A program made the translations under genes and the position numbers. Below are positions 18,349-25,354 of a DNA stretch of 48,631 bases, in pieces. The stretch lies in assembly GCA_025927955.1 (NCBI GenBank), contig JAICKK010000005.1, positions 1-48,631 of the forward strand, read 5' to 3'. The stretch's first letter is position 1, and every line of letters starts with the position of its first letter. Origin of the DNA: Nocardioidaceae bacterium (GTDB lineage: Bacteria; Actinomycetota; Actinomycetes; Propionibacteriales; Nocardioidaceae). Under the pieces are notes generated by a model that searched no databases, was not told the DNA's origin, and saw only the letters and a list, made by a program, of their open reading frames with translations.

Positions 18349-19416
18349 TCAGACGGTCAGGGACGGAGCGATCGCCTTGATGCGCGTGGCGGCGTCGACG
18401 CGGCCCACGACCGGCGGCAGCCGGCGCACGGCCTGGGCCAGGGCACGCAGGTCGGCGCCGAACAGCGCCTGGGGGCCGTCGCACAGCGCGGCCTCCGGGT
18501 CGGGGTGGACGTCCACGATCACGCCGTCCGCGCCGACCGCGATCGCGGCCCGGGACAGCGGCACCACGAGGTCCCTTCGGCCGGCCGCGTGGGACGGGTC
18601 GACGATGACGGGGAGGTGGCTGGTCGCCTGCACCACGGGAACCGCGGAGATGTCGAGGGTGTTGCGGGTGGCCTGCTCGAAGGTGCGGATCCCCCGCTCG
18701 CACAGCACGATGTCGAGGTTGCCGCGCTGTGCGACGTACTCGGCCGCCATCAGCCACTCCTCGACGGTGGCGGTCATCCCGCGCTTGAGCAGCACCGGCT
18801 TCCCGGCCTTCCCGACGGCCTGCAGCAGCCCGAAGTTGGCCATGTTGCGGGTGCCGACCTGCAGCATGTCGGCGTGCTCGGCGACGACGGCGACGTCGCG
18901 GGCGTCCACGACCTCGGTGACGATCGGCAGACCGGTCGCCTCGCGCACCGCGGAGAGGATCTCCAGGCCCTCGATCCCCAGCCCCTGGAAGGCGTACGGC
19001 GAGGTGCGGGGCTTGAAGGCGCCGCCGCGCAGCATCGTCGCGCCCGCGGCGCGGGCCATCTCGGCCGCCTCGAGCGTCTGGGCCGTCGACTCCACCGCAC
19101 ACGGACCCGCGATGAACGTGAAGGTCTCGGGCCCCACGGGGACGCTGTGTCCCGGACCGGCGACCCAGACCGTGCTGCGGCCCGCGTGGTGCTGACGGCT
19201 GACGAGCTTGTAGGGGTCGGAGATGCGGTGGACGTCGGCGACCCCGGCCATGCTCCGCAGGTTCAGGTGGTGGAATGAGTCGACGTCCCCGACCAGGCCG
19301 ATGATCGTGCGGACCACGCCCCGGCTGACGAACGCCTCGCCGCCGGCGCTCTCGACCTTCTCGACCACGCGCGCGACGTCCTCGTCGGTGGCCTCCGGCG
19401 TCATGACGACGACCAT
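18349..19416 (-). CDS. aroF: Class I (beta) DAHP synthase, AroF/TIGR01361 type
   Basis: A 355-residue enzyme for the same first shikimate step as aroG but of an unrelated class. Residues 1-70 are a ferredoxin/ACT-like regulatory domain (MTPEATDEDVARVVEKV..). The barrel follows, with FIAGPCAVES, GGAFKPRTSPYAFQG, LLKRGM, CERGIRTFE and the metal/phosphate motif VDPSHAAGRRD. ATG 19416 has GAGAGGAA eight bases upstream; the in-frame ATG at 19485 lies in the regulatory leader and is rejected. Upstream, a leader peptide with Tyr-Phe-Phe codons and a strong hairpin indicate attenuation by aromatic amino acid supply. Two DAHP synthases allow separate feedback control. Confidence 0.95.
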   Translation of the reverse strand: MVVVMTPEATDEDVARVVEKVESAGGEAFVSRGVVRTIIGLVGDVDSFHHLNLRSMAGVADVHRISDPYKLVSRQHHAGRSTVWVAGPGHSVPVGPETFTFIAGPCAVESTAQTLEAAEMARAAGATMLRGGAFKPRTSPYAFQGLGIEGLEILSAVREATGLPIVTEVVDARDVAVVAEHADMLQVGTRNMANFGLLQAVGKAGKPVLLKRGMTATVEEWLMAAEYVAQRGNLDIVLCERGIRTFEQATRNTLDISAVPVVQATSHLPVIVDPSHAAGRRDLVVPLSRAAIAVGADGVIVDVHPDPEAALCDGPQALFGADLRALAQAVRRLPPVVGRVDAATRIKAIAPSLTV

Positions 19417-19489
19417 GGCTGTTCCTCTCTCGCGCTGATGCGCTGCTGGTGCGGTGCTCCCGGTCCGGACACCGGCGCCGCGCAAGCGA

Positions 19490-19520
19490 GACGCCCCTGC
19501 CGCGGGGGGCCAGGGGCGTC
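19490..19520 (-). terminator. Attenuator hairpin of the aroF leader
   Basis: A perfect 10-bp inverted repeat (GACGCCCCTG / CAGGGGCGTC) at 19490-19499 and 19511-19520 with an 11-base loop containing six consecutive C's on the minus strand. It starts 21 bases after the leader-peptide stop and ends 73 bases before the aroF ATG. No U-run follows, which is common in GC-rich actinobacteria. It may act as a terminator or as a translation-blocking structure. Confidence 0.7.
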
Positions 19521-19541
19521 GGATTCTGGTGCGCGGTGGAC

Positions 19542-19607
19542 CTACCGGTCCGCCCGCTCGGATGCCCCGGGCGAGTGGCCGAAGAAATAGGTCCGGTTCT
19601 CGTGCAC
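19542..19607 (-). CDS. aroF leader peptide (21 aa, Tyr-Phe-Phe)
   Basis: GTG 19607 opens a 21-codon frame ending in TAG at 19544-19542. Codons 7-9 are TAT TTC TTC, giving Tyr-Phe-Phe. TAT is an A/T-ending codon, uncommon in this window. The start is six bases after TAGGGT, so the peptide is probably made from a leaderless message. Directly downstream lies the strong hairpin and then aroF. The layout matches ribosome-mediated attenuation, and an analogous Phe-rich leader (aroR) has been reported upstream of aroF in Corynebacterium glutamicum. Slow decoding of Tyr/Phe codons would be expected to favour aroF expression. Confidence 0.75.
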   Translation of the reverse strand: MHENRTYFFGHSPGASERADR

Positions 19608-19613
19608 GGCAGC

Positions 19614-19619
19614 ACCCTA
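19614..19619 (-). promoter_or_regulatory. -10 element of the aroF leader transcript (TAGGGT)
   Basis: TAGGGT on the minus strand, six bases before the leader-peptide GTG. The same hexamer precedes three other genes in the window at seven-base spacing. No convincing -35 box is visible. Confidence 0.55.
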
Positions 19620-19669
19620 GCCGCGAACCGTCCGCTGCGTGGTCCCTCGATCCAGCATGCGGACGGGAG

Positions 19670-19924
19670 TCACTCGGAGCGCTGGAAGAGCCGCCAGACG
19701 CCGGACCGCCCGGGCACCGACGGCCGGGGGTCGCGCTGCGCCGGCACCGCGGAGCTCTCGTCCCGGACCTTCTCCGAGGGCACCCAGGCCAGTCGTCCGG
19801 CCGCCTGCACGAGGGTCTCCTCGCCGTGCCGGGCGGTCCGGGTGCGCAGCGCCGTGCCGGTCACGGTGGCCCGGCCGAGCTCCACCAGGACCCGCCGGAT
19901 CCCCGGCTGGTCTGCGCTACCCAC
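19670..19924 (-). CDS. Small hypothetical protein (84 aa)
   Basis: The frame shows strong G/C preference at third positions from GTG 19924 to the stop, which supports coding. It is preceded by the purine-rich GGGCGGGA. The protein is basic, with a central beta-rich part (RRVLVELGRATVTGTALRTRT) and a Ser/Pro/Arg-rich tail ending RLFQRSE. No family is recognised. It lies between the aroF leader and the PASTA kinase on the same strand. An ATG at 19960 would add 12 residues with less typical codons. It may be cotranscribed with the kinase, 129 bp upstream. Confidence 0.5.
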   Translation of the reverse strand: MGSADQPGIRRVLVELGRATVTGTALRTRTARHGEETLVQAAGRLAWVPSEKVRDESSAVPAQRDPRPSVPGRSGVWRLFQRSE

Positions 19925-20053
19925 TGGTCCCGCCCTGTCCCTCTCTGCCCCCACGGCCATGACAGCCGCGTCCCCAGAGCATGGTTACCCTCTGGCCCCG
20001 TCGGCATGCGTGCCGGACACCCAAGGACGCCCGGCGCTCGCCCCGCTCGACCG

Positions 20054-22084
20054 CTACACCACGTAGATCGTGACGGTGCTGCCCCGCGGCACCCGGGTGC
20101 CCGAGCCGGGGTCCTGGTTGACCACGAGGCCGAGGCCGATGTAGTAGGCGACCTTGGTGGTCCGGACCTCGAACCCGGCGGCCCGCAGGGTGGCGGTGGC
20201 CTTGGCGGCGCTCATCCGCCTGACCTCGGGGATCTCGACGAGCACCGGCCCCTTGGAGACCACCAGCCGCACGGTGTCACCACGGAACAGGTGGCCTCGG
20301 TGCGGAGTCTGCGAAACGACGTCGCCCGTGGGGACCGTGTCGCTGTTCTCATGGGTGGTGTCCACCTCGAGCCCGAGCCTGTGCAGCGCCCCCGCCGCGT
20401 CCTTCGCGTCCTGTCCGACGAACCCGGGGACCTTGATCGGCCGGGGCCCCTTGCTGACGGTGACGTCGACCGCCGTGCCGCGGCGCAGACGCGTCCCCGC
20501 CCCGGGGTCCGAGCGCAGCACGCTGCCCTTGGCCACGTGCGTCGACCAGGCGTACGACGCGTCGCCGTAGCCCAGCCTCGCCTTCTGCAGAGCGGCCTGT
20601 GCCGCATCCAGGCCGAGACCGGCCAAGTGGGGGACGGCGTGCCGCTCCGGGCCTCGGGACACGACGGCCGTGAGCGTGCCGTGACGCACGATGTGCTCCC
20701 CGGGTGCGGGGTCGGTGCTCACCACGGATCCGGCCGGGACCGTCTCGGACCAGCTGCGTGCGGCCACGTGGAACGACAGCCCGTCCGCGCGGGCCTTGGC
20801 GGCGGCGGCCCGGGCGCTGAGGTCGATCACTCCCGGGGTCGAGGTGTAGCGGCCCGAGCCGAACCACCAGCTCCCGGCCCCGGTGGCGACGGCCAGCACC
20901 AGCACCAGGCCGAGCAGCAGGGGACCCCGGCGGGACCGTCGTGGGCGACGCCCGGGACGGCGTGCGCCGCGTCGGCCCGGGCCGCCACCACCCGAGGCCG
21001 GGGCGCTGATCACGCTGGTCTCGTCGGCCGGACGCGCGGCTCCCGCCCGCATCGACCCCGCCGTGCCCACCGCCCCGACAGCCTGGGCGGGGCTGAGGAT
21101 GGTCTGCACGTGGTCGGGGTCGTCGTCGCCGACGTAGTCGATGTACTCGCGGTCGAGCGGCCCCGGACGCTGGACCGGGACGGTCGGCGTGAGGTCGGCG
21201 GTCAGCTCCGGGTCGTCGGCCACGTGGTGGTCGAGCGCGGCCCGGACCCGCCGCACCTGGTGCAGCATCACGCGGGCGTCGGGGGGGCGGAGGTCGCGCT
21301 CGCGCGCGGTGGCCCGGGCGACCAGCGCGTCGACGTACGGCGGGATGCCGGAGGCCCGCTGCGAGGGCGGGGGGACGTCCTCGTGGACGTGCTTGTAGGC
21401 GACCTGGATGGGGGAGTCGCCCTCGTGCGGCTTGCGACCGGTGAGCATCTCGTAGAGCACGACGCCCGCGGCGTACACGTCGGAGCGGGCGTCGGCGCGC
21501 CCGTCGACGACGAGCTCGGGCGAGAGGTAGGAGACGGTGCCGATCAGGACGCCACCGGTCGCGGTGTGCTGGGTCTCGGCGCTGACGGCCCGGGCCAGGC
21601 CGAAGTCGGCCACCTTCACGATGCGGTCGTCGTCGGAGAGCAGCACGTTCTCGGGCTTCACGTCGCGGTGGATCATGCCCGCCTGGTGCGCCGAGCCGAG
21701 CGCGGAGAGCACCGGGTCCAGCAGCGCGAGGGCCTGGCGCGGCGGGAGGGGCGCGCGGCTGCGGATGACGTCGCGCAGGGTGTGCCCCGGCACGTACTCC
21801 ATGGCGAGGAACAAGGTGCCGTCGTCGTCGCCCTGGTCGAAGACGGAGACGACGTGCGGGTGCGAGAGCCGAGCCGCCGAGCGCGCCTCCCGGACGAAGC
21901 GTCCGGCGAAGTCGTCGTCGTCGCCGAGCCCGGCGTGCATGACCTTGAGCGCGCACAGTCGGTCCAGCCTCAGGTCGGTGGCCTCGTAGACCGTGGCCAT
22001 GCCTCCGCGGGCGATGCGGGGACCGACGCGGTAGCGACCGTCGAGCAGGCGCCCGATCATGGGGTCGGCGACAGTCCGGTCCAC
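20054..22084 (-). CDS. pknL: PASTA-domain Ser/Thr protein kinase (PknL/PknB type)
   Basis: A 676-residue membrane kinase. The kinase domain (~18-285) has the glycine loop GPRIARGGMATVY, Lys47, the catalytic HRDVKPEN (Asp141), DFG (160-162), a Thr-rich activation loop (ETQHTATGG) and YLSPE. A juxtamembrane stretch rich in Gly/Arg/Pro leads to one transmembrane segment (LLLGLVLVLAVATGAG, ~400-420). Four extracellular PASTA repeats follow and end the protein. PASTA domains bind peptidoglycan or muropeptides, so the kinase senses wall state. GTG 22084 has GGAGG nine bases upstream. The nearby Rv2175c-like gene suggests the M. tuberculosis PknL/Rv2175c kinase-substrate pair; the symbol rests on that context. 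Confidence 0.93.
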   Translation of the reverse strand: MDRTVADPMIGRLLDGRYRVGPRIARGGMATVYEATDLRLDRLCALKVMHAGLGDDDDFAGRFVREARSAARLSHPHVVSVFDQGDDDGTLFLAMEYVPGHTLRDVIRSRAPLPPRQALALLDPVLSALGSAHQAGMIHRDVKPENVLLSDDDRIVKVADFGLARAVSAETQHTATGGVLIGTVSYLSPELVVDGRADARSDVYAAGVVLYEMLTGRKPHEGDSPIQVAYKHVHEDVPPPSQRASGIPPYVDALVARATARERDLRPPDARVMLHQVRRVRAALDHHVADDPELTADLTPTVPVQRPGPLDREYIDYVGDDDPDHVQTILSPAQAVGAVGTAGSMRAGAARPADETSVISAPASGGGGPGRRGARRPGRRPRRSRRGPLLLGLVLVLAVATGAGSWWFGSGRYTSTPGVIDLSARAAAAKARADGLSFHVAARSWSETVPAGSVVSTDPAPGEHIVRHGTLTAVVSRGPERHAVPHLAGLGLDAAQAALQKARLGYGDASYAWSTHVAKGSVLRSDPGAGTRLRRGTAVDVTVSKGPRPIKVPGFVGQDAKDAAGALHRLGLEVDTTHENSDTVPTGDVVSQTPHRGHLFRGDTVRLVVSKGPVLVEIPEVRRMSAAKATATLRAAGFEVRTTKVAYYIGLGLVVNQDPGSGTRVPRGSTVTIYVV

Positions 22085-22140
22085 GACGCTCGTCCTCCGT
22101 AGCCGCCCAGGGAGGGGAAGGTCCTGGCACGACAGGGGCG

Positions 22141-22146
22141 ATTCTA
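22141..22146 (-). promoter_or_regulatory. Candidate -10 element of the PASTA kinase gene (TAGAAT)
   Basis: TAGAAT on the minus strand, 56 bases before the GTG start. It would give a short leader that includes the GGAGG ribosome binding site. Confidence 0.45.
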
Positions 22147-22229
22147 GGTGTGCGGTGACCGGTTCCCCGGCCGTGCGCAGCGGTCGGCGTGGCGCGTCTG
22201 ACGCCCCCGGGCCGGCCCGCGGGCACCGG

Positions 22230-23237
22230 TCAGGACGGGTCCCAGCCGTGCCGCAGCCGGTGGCGCAGGGCGGTGACGTTGCGGGTGTAGCGCCTGGTGT
22301 CGCGGTACATGCCGTGCTCCTGCAGCGCGCCCAGGCCCTGGTAGTAGGCGGCCACCGACCGGCGCCAGGAGGTCTGGCCGCGGAGCACCCGGAACAGCAC
22401 CACGCCGGCGGTCACGTTGTCGTGCAGGGAGTAGAGGTTGAGCCGCCGGTCGACGTACGTCGACATCCAGCGCCCGGTGTCGGGCATCACCTGCAGGGCA
22501 CCGACCGCGCCGGCCGAGGAGATCCGGCGCTGCTGCCACCCCGACTCCTGCCAGGCGATCGCCAGTGCGGAGGCGGGCTCCATGTCGTGACGCCGCGCGG
22601 TGCGCACGATCACGCGGCGCACGGTGGCCCGGCTGGCGTCGGCCTGGCGCCAGGGGTGCCGGTGCCGGTGGTGAGCCGGTGGGTGGCGCGGCAGCGCGTG
22701 GCGGTGGTGGCGCGCCCCGTGGGTCCGCTGCGGCCTGTGGGTCGCATGGGCCCTGTGGGCGCGACGGGCGTGGTGCCTGGCGTGGTGGGCATGGCCGGCG
22801 TGGTGCCGCCGTGCGTGAGGCACCGCCGCGAGGACGACCGGGACGCGCACGTGCTCGCCGACGTACAGCGTGCCGCGACTCCCCAGATGGTTGAGCGAGC
22901 GCAGCTCGCGGGTCCAGGCGTGGAAGCGGACGGCGAGGCCGGTGGCGGTGTCGCCGGGCCGGACCCGGTAGTGCACCAGCCGCCGGCCCGGGTGGCCGGG
23001 CCAGCGGTGCGGGTGCGCGGAGACCAGCCTCAGCGTCGGGCTCGCTGCTGCGGACGCCGCCCCGGGGGTGACCGGCCCCACAGCGGTCACCGGGCCCGGC
23101 GAGCCGAGCGCGAGCACGCTGACGGCGGTCGCCGACGCGAGGCTCACGGTGGCCAGCCGCAGCCAGCGGCGCGCCACCTGCATGCGGCGTGCGGGGACGG
23201 GGGCCGGGGGGTTCGGACGTGCGGTGGAGGGGGTCAC
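22230..23237 (-). CDS. Secreted LysM/SLT lytic transglycosylase with His-rich linker
   Basis: A 335-residue exported wall enzyme. A basic start and a hydrophobic segment (~24-65, LRLATVSLASATAVSVLALG) form the signal region. A LysM domain lies at ~88-135 (VHYRVRPGDTATGLAVRFH..). The linker at 141-195 holds 20 histidines in 55 residues. The SLT transglycosylase domain (~200-335) has Glu231 in AIAWQESGWQQ, then SSAGAVGALQVMPDTG and YYQGLG. It should cleave glycan strands to anhydro-muropeptides. GTG 23237 is used; ATG 23183 (MQVARRW) is an alternative start. It lies between the PASTA kinase and the Rv2175c-like gene, so the three may form a wall-monitoring group. Confidence 0.88.
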   Translation of the reverse strand: MTPSTARPNPPAPVPARRMQVARRWLRLATVSLASATAVSVLALGSPGPVTAVGPVTPGAASAAASPTLRLVSAHPHRWPGHPGRRLVHYRVRPGDTATGLAVRFHAWTRELRSLNHLGSRGTLYVGEHVRVPVVLAAVPHARRHHAGHAHHARHHARRAHRAHATHRPQRTHGARHHRHALPRHPPAHHRHRHPWRQADASRATVRRVIVRTARRHDMEPASALAIAWQESGWQQRRISSAGAVGALQVMPDTGRWMSTYVDRRLNLYSLHDNVTAGVVLFRVLRGQTSWRRSVAAYYQGLGALQEHGMYRDTRRYTRNVTALRHRLRHGWDPS

Positions 23238-23381
23238 CTGCGCACTCTCGGTCGGAGGTCGGGAGCGGATCCAAGTATCCGACTGTGGCTGATGTGGCTG
23301 CTGTGGTCAAGAGCACCGCCCGTCCACCGCCCGTCCACCGGCCGCCCACCGCCCGCCGACCGCCCGTGGCACAGTGGTCGC

Positions 23382-23759
23382 GTGGAGGAAACGCGTGCAC
23401 CCGAGACCACCGACCTCGGCGCCCTCGTCGGTGACTGGCTCGACTGGAGCGGCGCCGCCGAGCTGCTCCACGTCAGCGTCAGCAAGGTCCGCCAGCTCAT
23501 CCGCGAGCACCAGCTGGCGGCCGCCGTCCCCGCTCCCGGGGCGGGCCAGCAGGTGCCCGCGGCGTTCATCGCCGACGGCCAGGTCGTCAAGGGCGTCCCG
23601 GGCGTGCTGACGGTCCTGCACGACGGGGGGTACGACGACCGGGAGATCCTGGCCTGGCTCTTCACGGCCGACGACTCGCTGCCCGGGCGACCCGTGGACG
23701 CCCTACGGGAGAACCGCGGCTCGGAGGTCAAGCGGCGCGCTCAGGCGATGGCGCTGTGA
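23382..23759 (+). CDS. Rv2175c-family DNA-binding protein
   Basis: A 125-residue protein with an N-terminal winged/helix-turn-helix part (LLHVSVSKVRQLIREHQLAA) and a C-terminal GYDDREILAWLFTADDSLPG segment characteristic of the Rv2175c family. In M. tuberculosis this protein binds DNA and is phosphorylated by PknL, which ends binding. The N-terminal TRAPETTDL offers Thr residues comparable to the phosphorylated region there; this is inference. GTG 23382 is six bases after CACAGT, a weak -10 match, so it may be leaderless. The strand is opposite to the kinase and the transglycosylase. Confidence 0.85.
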   Translation: MEETRAPETTDLGALVGDWLDWSGAAELLHVSVSKVRQLIREHQLAAAVPAPGAGQQVPAAFIADGQVVKGVPGVLTVLHDGGYDDREILAWLFTADDSLPGRPVDALRENRGSEVKRRAQAMAL

Positions 23760-23831
23760 GGGCTCGTGCCGCCGACGGCCGGGTCGCGAAAATGCCGGAC
23801 CCGGGGCCTGTCGGTCCCGGGGGGACGGCGC

Positions 23832-23880
23832 TAGCCTCGGTGTCGTGAAGGACTAGCGGGCGGTCTCGGCGGTCCTTCAC
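23832..23880 (+). promoter_or_regulatory. Barstar-gene 5' leader: -10 box, three-codon frame and hairpin
   Basis: TAGCCT (23832-23837) ends seven bases before GTG AAG GAC TAG, a three-codon frame at the expected 5' end of the message (23845). The same bases form one arm of a perfect 9-bp inverted repeat, GTGAAGGAC / GTCCTTCAC (23845-23853 and 23872-23880). The barstar ATG lies 43 bases further on. A ribosome on the mini-frame would melt the hairpin. Confidence 0.5.
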
Positions 23881-23923
23881 CGCTGTGCCGCCCCTGGTCG
23901 AAGGCAGCGACCCAGGGACGGCA

Positions 23924-24367
23924 ATGAGCGGACTCGCAGCACTCCTGGCGGGGCACAACCCGCCCGACCTCTACCAGTGGCACAGTGCCGCGCACGTGCC
24001 CGACATCCAGCATGCGGTCGAGCACGCCGGCTGGCGGTTCGTCCACGTCGACGGCTGGACCGTCGAGGACAAGGAGTCGTTCCTCAAGTCCGTCGTGGGG
24101 GCCCTGGAGCTCGAGGACGACCGGGGTGCGAGCTTCGACGCGCTCTCGGACTGCCTGGGGGAGCTCGACGACGCTCGCAGCGAGGGGATCGTGCTGCTGT
24201 GGGACGGGTGGAGCCCGCTGGCCCGGCACGACGAGCGGGCCTTCCACGTCGCGCTCAGCGTCCTCGGCGGCCGGTGCCACGCCGACCGCGGGTGCCGCTT
24301 CGCCGTGCTGCTGCGGGGCGAGGGGCCCCACCTCGACCTGCCCGAGCTGCCCGCCAAGGCCTGCTGA
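23924..24367 (+). CDS. Barstar-family ribonuclease inhibitor-like protein
   Basis: A 147-residue small acidic protein. Residues ~35-95 match the barstar core: VHVDGWTVEDKESFLKSV, then a Gly-rich turn, then SFDALSDCLGELD, the equivalent of the NWDALWDCL helix that contacts barnase. The C-terminal strand AFHVALSVLG.. and FAVLLRGE completes the fold. No barnase-like nuclease or other toxin gene is visible nearby, so it may have a regulatory rather than immunity role. ATG 23924 has AGGGA eight bases upstream; GTG 23885 is an in-frame alternative. A structured 5' leader precedes it. Confidence 0.8.
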   Translation: MSGLAALLAGHNPPDLYQWHSAAHVPDIQHAVEHAGWRFVHVDGWTVEDKESFLKSVVGALELEDDRGASFDALSDCLGELDDARSEGIVLLWDGWSPLARHDERAFHVALSVLGGRCHADRGCRFAVLLRGEGPHLDLPELPAKAC

Positions 24368-24430
24368 GCGCCACCGCCGGGGGGCGGACATGGCCGGTCC
24401 AGCGTCCCCGCCGCACCTATGCTGTTGCGT

Positions 24431-25348
24431 ATGGTGCTCGGAACCCCCTCGTCCCACCCCGCTGTCAGCGCTCCGAGCGTCAGCGACCTGATCGCGACGG
24501 GGGAGCGGTCGATCTCCTTCGAGTTCTTCCCGCCCAAGGACGAGGCCGGGGAGCGCGGACTGTGGACGGCGCTGCGCGAGCTCGAGGCGCTCCGCCCGAC
24601 CTTCGTGTCCGTGACCTACGGCGCCGGCGGCTCGACCCGCGAGCTGACGACTCGGCTCACCGAGGCGATCGCGACGCAGACGACGCTGACCCCGATGGCG
24701 CACCTGACCTGTGTGGGCCACTCCCGCGAGGACCTCCGCGCCGTGATCGGCTCCTACGCGGCGGCCGGGGTGCGCAACGTGCTCGCGCTGCGCGGTGACC
24801 CGCCGGGCGGTCCCGGCACTGCGTGGACGGCCACCGCAGGTGGGCTCAGCTACGCCACCGAGCTCATCGAGCTCGTCCGGTCGCTCGGCGACTTCTGCGT
24901 CGGCGCCGCTGCCTTCCCGCAGGGTCACCGCGAGGCGCCCAGCCTGGAGGCCGACGCCCGGGTGCTGCGAGCCAAGCAGGACGCCGGTGCCGGGTTCGCG
25001 GTCACCGAGCTGTTCTTCCGGGTGGAGGACTACTTCGCGCTGCTGGAGCGGTGCCGCCGGGTCGGTGTGACGATCCCGGTCCTGCCCGGGATCATGCCGA
25101 TCACCAGCCTGCCGCAGATCCGGCGGATGAGCGAGCTGTCCGGTCGCGAGCTGCCCGACGAGGTCGTCGAGCGGGTCTCGCGCTTCGAGGGCGACCAGGC
25201 CGCCGTGCGCGCCGAGGGCATCGCGATCGCGACCGAGATGTGCGACCGGCTGCTCGCGGGAGGGGCTCCCGGGCTGCACTTCTACACGCTGAACAGGTCG
25301 CGGGCGACGCGGGACATCTTCGCGGGGCTGCGCTCGACGGTGGCCTGA
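24431..25348 (+). CDS. metF: Methylenetetrahydrofolate reductase
   Basis: A 305-residue flavoprotein reducing 5,10-methylene-THF to 5-methyl-THF for methionine synthesis. Conserved parts are SFEFFPPKDE (catalytic Glu), FVSVTYGAGGS, HLTCVGHS, NVLALRGDPP, GAAAFPQGH and the C-terminal GLHFYTLNRS. ATG 24431 lies exactly seven bases after TATGCT (24418-24423); the in-frame ATG at 24419 is part of that -10 box and cannot be the start of a leaderless message. An Rv2172c equivalent lies in the same neighbourhood in M. tuberculosis. The stop is six bases from the end of the convergent FAD gene. Confidence 0.95.
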   Translation: MVLGTPSSHPAVSAPSVSDLIATGERSISFEFFPPKDEAGERGLWTALRELEALRPTFVSVTYGAGGSTRELTTRLTEAIATQTTLTPMAHLTCVGHSREDLRAVIGSYAAAGVRNVLALRGDPPGGPGTAWTATAGGLSYATELIELVRSLGDFCVGAAAFPQGHREAPSLEADARVLRAKQDAGAGFAVTELFFRVEDYFALLERCRRVGVTIPVLPGIMPITSLPQIRRMSELSGRELPDEVVERVSRFEGDQAAVRAEGIAIATEMCDRLLAGGAPGLHFYTLNRSRATRDIFAGLRSTVA

Positions 25349-25354
25349 GCCGCG

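Noticed and set aside
23924-24367. Toxin-antitoxin module based on barstar
   Set aside because: No barnase or other nuclease gene next to it; only the inhibitor-like protein is supported.
24419-24421. Upstream ATG for metF
   Set aside because: It lies inside the TATGCT -10 hexamer, whose spacing points to ATG 24431.
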